Source: an uncultured Eubacteriales bacterium
GTDB taxonomy: Bacteria; Bacillota; Clostridia; Oscillospirales; Acutalibacteraceae
Reading direction: 5' to 3'
Assembly: GCA_934454845.1 (NCBI GenBank)
Contig: CAKSGV010000007.1
Span: forward strand, 14,490-78,489
DNA: 64,000 nt
A program made the position numbers and the translations under genes. Numbering within the stretch: position 1 is the first letter of the stretch; each line of letters opens with the position of its first letter. This document shows positions 59,628-64,000 of the stretch, piece after piece. The notes beneath the pieces were generated by a model, which saw only the letters and a list, made by a program, of their open reading frames with translations, ran no database searches and was not told the DNA's origin.

Positions 59628-61301
59628 TTGGACTGCCTTACTCTTAAAAAATCCAATTGCAAAAACTGCTATAAGTGTATAAGGTATTGCCCGGTTAAAT
59701 CGATTAGATTTTCCGGAAATCAGGCATATATTATAGGGAATGAATGCATTTTATGCGGACAATGCTTTGTTGTGTGTCCTCAAGATGCAAAACAAATTGT
59801 CAGCGAAACGGAAAAAGTTAAAGTTCTTCTTCAATCAGGCGATCCGGTAATAGTGAGCATGGCGCCTTCATTTGTCGCAAATTATGAATCGATAGGAATT
59901 GGCGCTATGAAAAGTGCTCTTAAAAAGCTTGGCTTCTATGATGTGGAAGAAACGGCGCTTGGAGCAACTATCGTTAAAAGAGAATATGAAAAAATACTTA
60001 ATGAAGCAAATAGAGATATAATAATCTCTTCCTGTTGCCATTCTGTAAATCTTCTTATCCAAAAATACTTTCCCGATTCTCTTGATTATCTTGCGGATAT
60101 TTTATCACCTATGCAGGCACATTGTAAAGATATTAAAAGCAGGATACCTAATGCGAAAACTGTCTTTATAGGTCCGTGCGTAGCAAAAAAAGACGAAGCT
60201 TCGCATTATGAGGGCTATGTTGATGCCGTTTTGACATTTGACGAGCTTACCGATTGGCTCAAAGCGGAAAATATCACGCTTGAAAACATAAAAGATGAGG
60301 AAAAGACGGGCAGAACTAGATTTTTCCCAACCACCGGCGGAATTCTTAAAAGTATGGATAAGCCGGATAACGGATATTCTTATTTCGCTATTGACGGAGT
60401 GGACAACTGTATTGCAGCGCTTAAGGACATTGAAAGAGGAAATATTCATAGGTGCTTTATAGAAATGTCGGCTTGTGCCGGTAGCTGCGTGGGCGGTCCT
60501 GTTATGGAAAAATTTCACCGTTCTCCGGTAAAGGATTATACGGCAGTTTCCGATTTTGCAGGAAAATACGATTTTGATATTTCACAGCCTGAAGGATCAG
60601 AGCTTAAAAAGAGCTTTGAGGCTATTTGCCACAAGCTTCCTATGCCTTCTGAAGAAGAGATAAAAGAAGCGCTTAAACAGATGGGAAAGGTCAAGCCGTC
60701 TGACGAACTGAATTGCGGCTCCTGCGGTTACGATTCCTGCAGGGAAAAGGCTATTGCGATTTGTCAGGGAAAAGCAGAAGTTTCTATGTGCCTTCCGTTC
60801 CTTAAAGATAAAGCGGAAAGCTTTTCCGATACTATTGTTAGAAACACGCCAAACGGTCTTATTGTTTTAAATGAAAAGCTGGAGGTTCAGCAAATAAATA
60901 AGGCAGCTCTTAAAATTCTGAATATCCGCTATGCTTCTGATATTTTAGGCGATCAGGTTGTAAGAATTATGGATCCCGGCGATTTCTTAAGCGTGCTCAC
61001 TAAAAACAGAAATATTCACGATAAAAGAGTGTATCTTGCAGAATATGAAAAATATGTAGAAGAAACCATAGTTTACGATAAGGAATATAGGCTTCTTGTT
61101 TGTATTTTGCGTGATGTTACAGATGAAGAACTGCAAAAAGAAAAAAAAGAAAGTATCAGCAGGCAAACGGTGGAAATCGCCGATAATGTTGTTGATAAAC
61201 AAATGAGAATAGTGCAGGAAATCGCTTCGCTTCTCGGTGAAACTGCCGCGGAAACAAAAATAGCACTTACAAAACTTAAGGAGTCGATCAGCAATGAATA
61301 A
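59628..61301 (+). CDS. Sensory-type [FeFe]-hydrogenase with PAS domain (group C, HydS-like)
   Basis: A 557-residue cytoplasmic protein. Two [4Fe-4S] ferredoxin motifs open it (Cys 11/14/17/21 and 40/43/46/50). The H-cluster domain has SSCCHSV (136-137), GPCVAKKDE (Cys184) and EMSACAGSCVGG (Cys283, Cys287); His follows the first Cys pair where catalytic enzymes have Pro. An additional Fe-S domain follows (Cys 363, 366, 371, 388), then a PAS domain (about 400-495) and a C-terminal helix. This architecture matches putative sensory hydrogenases such as HydS of Ruminococcus albus. TTG 59628 is chosen because GAGGTG lies 8 bases upstream; TTG 59622 is too close. It overlaps the phosphatase gene by 8 bases. 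Confidence 0.9.
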   Translation: MDCLTLKKSNCKNCYKCIRYCPVKSIRFSGNQAYIIGNECILCGQCFVVCPQDAKQIVSETEKVKVLLQSGDPVIVSMAPSFVANYESIGIGAMKSALKKLGFYDVEETALGATIVKREYEKILNEANRDIIISSCCHSVNLLIQKYFPDSLDYLADILSPMQAHCKDIKSRIPNAKTVFIGPCVAKKDEASHYEGYVDAVLTFDELTDWLKAENITLENIKDEEKTGRTRFFPTTGGILKSMDKPDNGYSYFAIDGVDNCIAALKDIERGNIHRCFIEMSACAGSCVGGPVMEKFHRSPVKDYTAVSDFAGKYDFDISQPEGSELKKSFEAICHKLPMPSEEEIKEALKQMGKVKPSDELNCGSCGYDSCREKAIAICQGKAEVSMCLPFLKDKAESFSDTIVRNTPNGLIVLNEKLEVQQINKAALKILNIRYASDILGDQVVRIMDPGDFLSVLTKNRNIHDKRVYLAEYEKYVEETIVYDKEYRLLVCILRDVTDEELQKEKKESISRQTVEIADNVVDKQMRIVQEIASLLGETAAETKIALTKLKESISNE

Positions 61302-62466
61302 TCTGTGTGCTGATATAGGCTATAAAAGTATAAATCACGAGGGCGAACAGCTTTGCGGAGATCACGTTGATATTATAGAGCAGAATGATAATTCCACCGT
61401 TATTGTTTTAGCGGACGGTCTCGGAAGCGGAGTTAAAGCAAGTATCCTTTCGACTCTTACCTCAAAAATTATTTCAACTATGATAGCAGAGGGCATAGCG
61501 CTTGAAGAATGTGTTTCCACAATTGCCGCCACATTGCCAATATGTTCTGTCAGAGGAGTTGCTTATTCTACTTTTACAATTATTCATTTGATAAACAATT
61601 CTCTTGCTGAACTTATTCAGTATGATAATCCGCTTATTATTATGATCAGAGACGGGCAGATTTATGATTATCCGAAATCTGAACTGAATATTGGCGGGAA
61701 AGTGATTTATAAGTCTGAAATATTGCTTAAAGAAAATGATATATTTGTGGCTATGAGTGACGGTTGTCCTCATGCGGGTATAGGCATTGCTTTTAACTTT
61801 GGCTGGAAAAGGGAAGATATCGCGCAGTTTATGCTCGGTATTGCAGATGTGGGCTACACTGCAAAAACATTATCCACCATGCTTATTGATGAATGCGATA
61901 AGCAGTACGGCTTTCACCCCGGCGATGACGCGACTGCATGCGTCGTCAGGATAAGGAAAAGGGAGCCGATGAATATTCTGTTCGGCCCTCCGAGAAATCC
62001 TGATGACTGTGACAGAATGATGTCCCTTTTCTTTTCAAAAGAGGGAAAGCACATTGTTTGCGGAGGAACTACTTCTAAAATTGCGGCAAAATATCTTAAT
62101 AAGCCCATTACAACAAGTCTTAATTTTGAGAAAAGCGATGTTCCGCCGATAGCTTTTATTGAGGGAGTTGATTTGGTTACCGAGGGTGTTATAACCATAA
62201 ACAAGGTTATTGAATACGCTAAAGATTCGCTTGATAAAAACGAGCTTTATGAGCATTGGAGCTTCAGCCGTGACGGCGCTTCGCTTATTTGCAGGCTTTT
62301 ATTTGAAGAGGCAACAGATATAAACTTTTTTGTAGGCAGAGCGGTAAATCCGGCACATCAGAACCCCGATCTTCCGATAAATTTCAATATAAAAATGAAT
62401 CTTGTCGAAGAACTGTCGGACTGCCTTAAAAAAATGGGTAAGAGGATAAAGGTCAGCTATTTCTAA
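61294..62466 (+). CDS. SpoIIE/PP2C-like serine phosphatase
   Basis: A 390-residue protein. The N-terminal 215 residues are a PP2C-type phosphatase: VIVLADGLGSGVKAS (metal Asp), VAMSDGCPHAGIG and GDDATACVVRI hold the conserved acidic residues. The last 170 residues (FGPPRNPDDCDRMMSLFFSK, EGKHIVCGGTTSKIAAKYLN) form a separate domain that I do not recognise. SpoIIE-type phosphatases act on anti-sigma-antagonist-like or kinase-phosphorylated proteins. Its start lies inside the sensory hydrogenase gene, so the two are made together, and the phosphatase is the obvious output of the sensor. Confidence 0.87.
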   Translation: MNNLCADIGYKSINHEGEQLCGDHVDIIEQNDNSTVIVLADGLGSGVKASILSTLTSKIISTMIAEGIALEECVSTIAATLPICSVRGVAYSTFTIIHLINNSLAELIQYDNPLIIMIRDGQIYDYPKSELNIGGKVIYKSEILLKENDIFVAMSDGCPHAGIGIAFNFGWKREDIAQFMLGIADVGYTAKTLSTMLIDECDKQYGFHPGDDATACVVRIRKREPMNILFGPPRNPDDCDRMMSLFFSKEGKHIVCGGTTSKIAAKYLNKPITTSLNFEKSDVPPIAFIEGVDLVTEGVITINKVIEYAKDSLDKNELYEHWSFSRDGASLICRLLFEEATDINFFVGRAVNPAHQNPDLPINFNIKMNLVEELSDCLKKMGKRIKVSYF

Positions 62467-62478
62467 AGGAGAATAAAT

Positions 62479-63903
62479 ATGTATAAATTTGACACAAAGG
62501 TACAGCACCTTAAATATAAAGTTTTAAGGGAAGTAGCAAAGCTTGCCTGGAACGATACCTTGCTTGAAAATATTTTGGAAATTCCAAAAAATATAGTTCC
62601 CGGCAATACACCCACAATGCGCTGCTGTGTTTATAAAGAAAGAGCAATTTTAGGCGACCGTGTAAAGCTCGCTATGGGCGGAGATTCCGAAAACCCGAAT
62701 GTTATAGAGGTTATTGAAACTGCCTGCGACGAATGTCCTATGGGCGGTTATGAGGTTACCAATGCCTGCCGAGGCTGTCTTGCCCACAGATGTGAGGATG
62801 CTTGCCGGTTCGGAGCGATAACATTTGATGAAAATCATGTTGCTTCAATCGATAAAAGCAAGTGCAAAGAGTGCGGGGCTTGCTCAAAGGTTTGCCCTTA
62901 TACCGCCATTATCAGCAGGAGAAGACCCTGTGAAAATGCTTGTAAAATAAAAGCAATCACAATGAAAGAAAATAAAGCGGCGGCAATAGATAATAACAAG
63001 TGCATTTCTTGCGGAGCTTGTGTTTATCAGTGCCCGTTCGGTGCTATCAGCGATAAATCATTCATATTAGATGCAATAGATATAATTAAAAAAAGTGATA
63101 ATAATAAAAACTATAAAGTTTTTGCTGTTGTTGCACCGTCAATTTCAAGTCAGTTTAAATACGCTAAGTTAGGTCAGGTCATAACAGGTCTTAAAAAACT
63201 TGGATTTTACACCGTTATAGAGGCGGCGCTCGGAGCCGACATGGTGGCTGACGCCGAAAGCCGCGAGCTTGTTGAAAAAGGATTTCTCACAAGCTCTTGC
63301 TGTCCCGCGTTTGTCAGCTATATAGAAAAATCGTTTCCAAATATGAAACAGTATGTTTCACACAACCTTTCACCTATGGCGGCAATTGCAAAATATATCA
63401 AGGAACACGAAGCCCCCTGCAAGGTCATCTTTATAGGACCCTGCACGGCAAAAAAAGCCGAGGTTAAAAAAGAGTCGGTAAAAGAATTTGTCGATGTTGC
63501 GATGACATTTGAAGAATTACAGGCATTGTTCGACAGTAAAGAAATCGATATAACCGCTCTTGAAGAGGGAACTTTAGACAATGCCTCTTATTTCGGAAGA
63601 ATATTTGCCCGCAGCGGAGGACTTTCAGATGCAGTTGCAGAAGGTCTTAAAGAACATAATGTGACTGATTTTGAGCTTAAAGCCTGCGCTTGTGACGGAA
63701 TTGAGGCGTGCAGAGTTGCATTGCTTAAAAAAAGCAAAAATCTGCTTGACGCCAACTTTATCGAAGGAATGGCGTGTGTGGGAGGCTGTATCGGAGGAGC
63801 CGGTTGCCTTACACATGGTGAAAGGAACAAAACCGAAGTAGATAAATACGGAAAAGAAGCTCTCGAAAAAACCATTGAAGACGCAATTTCGGTTCTTAAA
63901 TAA
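62479..63903 (+). CDS. [FeFe]-hydrogenase, group B, with ferredoxin-like domains
   Basis: A 474-residue enzyme. A Cys-rich N-terminal region includes CDECPMGG (83-90), CRGCLAHRCEDAC (97-109), and two [4Fe-4S] motifs at Cys 129/132/135/139 and 175/178/181/185. The H-cluster domain shows TSSCCPAFV (271-279), GPCTAKKAE (Cys322) and EGMACVGGCIGG (Cys433, Cys437), all the ligands for a catalytic H-cluster. This matches group B hydrogenases of Clostridia, whose physiological direction is unsettled. No maturases HydE/F/G are in the window, so they must be encoded elsewhere. It is 12 bases after the phosphatase gene and likely the target or partner of the sensor system. Confidence 0.9.
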   Translation: MYKFDTKVQHLKYKVLREVAKLAWNDTLLENILEIPKNIVPGNTPTMRCCVYKERAILGDRVKLAMGGDSENPNVIEVIETACDECPMGGYEVTNACRGCLAHRCEDACRFGAITFDENHVASIDKSKCKECGACSKVCPYTAIISRRRPCENACKIKAITMKENKAAAIDNNKCISCGACVYQCPFGAISDKSFILDAIDIIKKSDNNKNYKVFAVVAPSISSQFKYAKLGQVITGLKKLGFYTVIEAALGADMVADAESRELVEKGFLTSSCCPAFVSYIEKSFPNMKQYVSHNLSPMAAIAKYIKEHEAPCKVIFIGPCTAKKAEVKKESVKEFVDVAMTFEELQALFDSKEIDITALEEGTLDNASYFGRIFARSGGLSDAVAEGLKEHNVTDFELKACACDGIEACRVALLKKSKNLLDANFIEGMACVGGCIGGAGCLTHGERNKTEVDKYGKEALEKTIEDAISVLK

Positions 63904-64000
63904 AAAAATATCTCCCTTTTTATGCAATGTCATTAAGTTAAGAGATTGCTAATAGGCATAAACGGCAAAATAAAACACACTTAGAACCGAGAGGTAGTTT

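Noticed and set aside
63904..64000. Feature in the last 97 bases
   Set aside because: No open frame, clear terminator or RNA gene could be supported.

Overview
The window looks like chromosomal DNA from an AT-rich, spore-forming, anaerobic Bacillota, most likely a gut clostridium of the Ruminococcaceae/Oscillospirales type. This is an inference. It rests on low-GC coding sequence with AGGAGG-type ribosome sites and frequent TTG/GTG starts, on SpoVAD and a DUF3794/LysM (SPOCS) protein, on an ECF-transporter/truA cluster, and on [FeFe]-hydrogenases. Most of the window is densely packed core genome, interrupted by a few accessory patches.

Layout. 1-3.1 kb: an accessory patch with the 5' part of a D12-type adenine DNA methyltransferase (cut by the window edge), a repeat- and hairpin-rich spacer, a 65-residue protein and a large serine recombinase with a DUF4368 tail. 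This is probably one end of an integrative element. 3.2-6.5 kb: a DUF4364 protein, a small membrane protein and a class A penicillin-binding protein (PBP). 6.5-10.8 kb: an XRE regulator divergent from a 1061-residue collagen-like/LRR_5 surface protein and an unknown 237-residue protein, with a perfect dyad just after the -10 box of the surface-protein promoter. 10.9-24.5 kb: a MacB-like ABC transporter, a second class A PBP with a serine-rich tail, a copper ATPase with a CopZ-like C-terminal domain, SpoVAD, MgtE behind a structured leader, an RluA-type enzyme, pyruvate kinase behind a second structured leader with a terminator, an AraC regulator and two small proteins.

24.6-36.6 kb: a tightly packed run of 12 genes, ruvC-ruvA-ruvB-glmM-methyltransferase-ecfA1-ecfA2-ecfT-truA-DUF5711-cvpA-clpE-like. 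It is followed by tRNA-Gly(TCC), the complete proline operon proB-proA-proC, a lipoprotein, a polar amino-acid ABC transporter with a TrpR-like YerC regulator, and the DUF3794/LysM protein. 45.6-50.8 kb: a second accessory stretch with an XRE-cupin regulator divergent from an MFS permease that has visibly more GC-rich codons, a Na/Pi-cotransporter-PhoU protein, a tyrosine recombinase cut off before its catalytic tyrosine, and a small DUF5640-like protein fused to the break.

50.9-57.2 kb: a large glycoside-hydrolase-like protein divergent from a ROK kinase plus SIS isomerase, then a PutP-type symporter. 57.3-63.9 kb: a LysR regulator and a likely operon of an APH-like kinase, two tandem small [2Fe-2S] proteins, a PAS-containing sensory-type (group C) [FeFe]-hydrogenase, a SpoIIE/PP2C-like phosphatase and a group B [FeFe]-hydrogenase. 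This last cluster is the most coherent and least understood system here. Its order suggests that H2 or redox state sensed at an H-cluster is passed through a PAS domain to a protein phosphatase.
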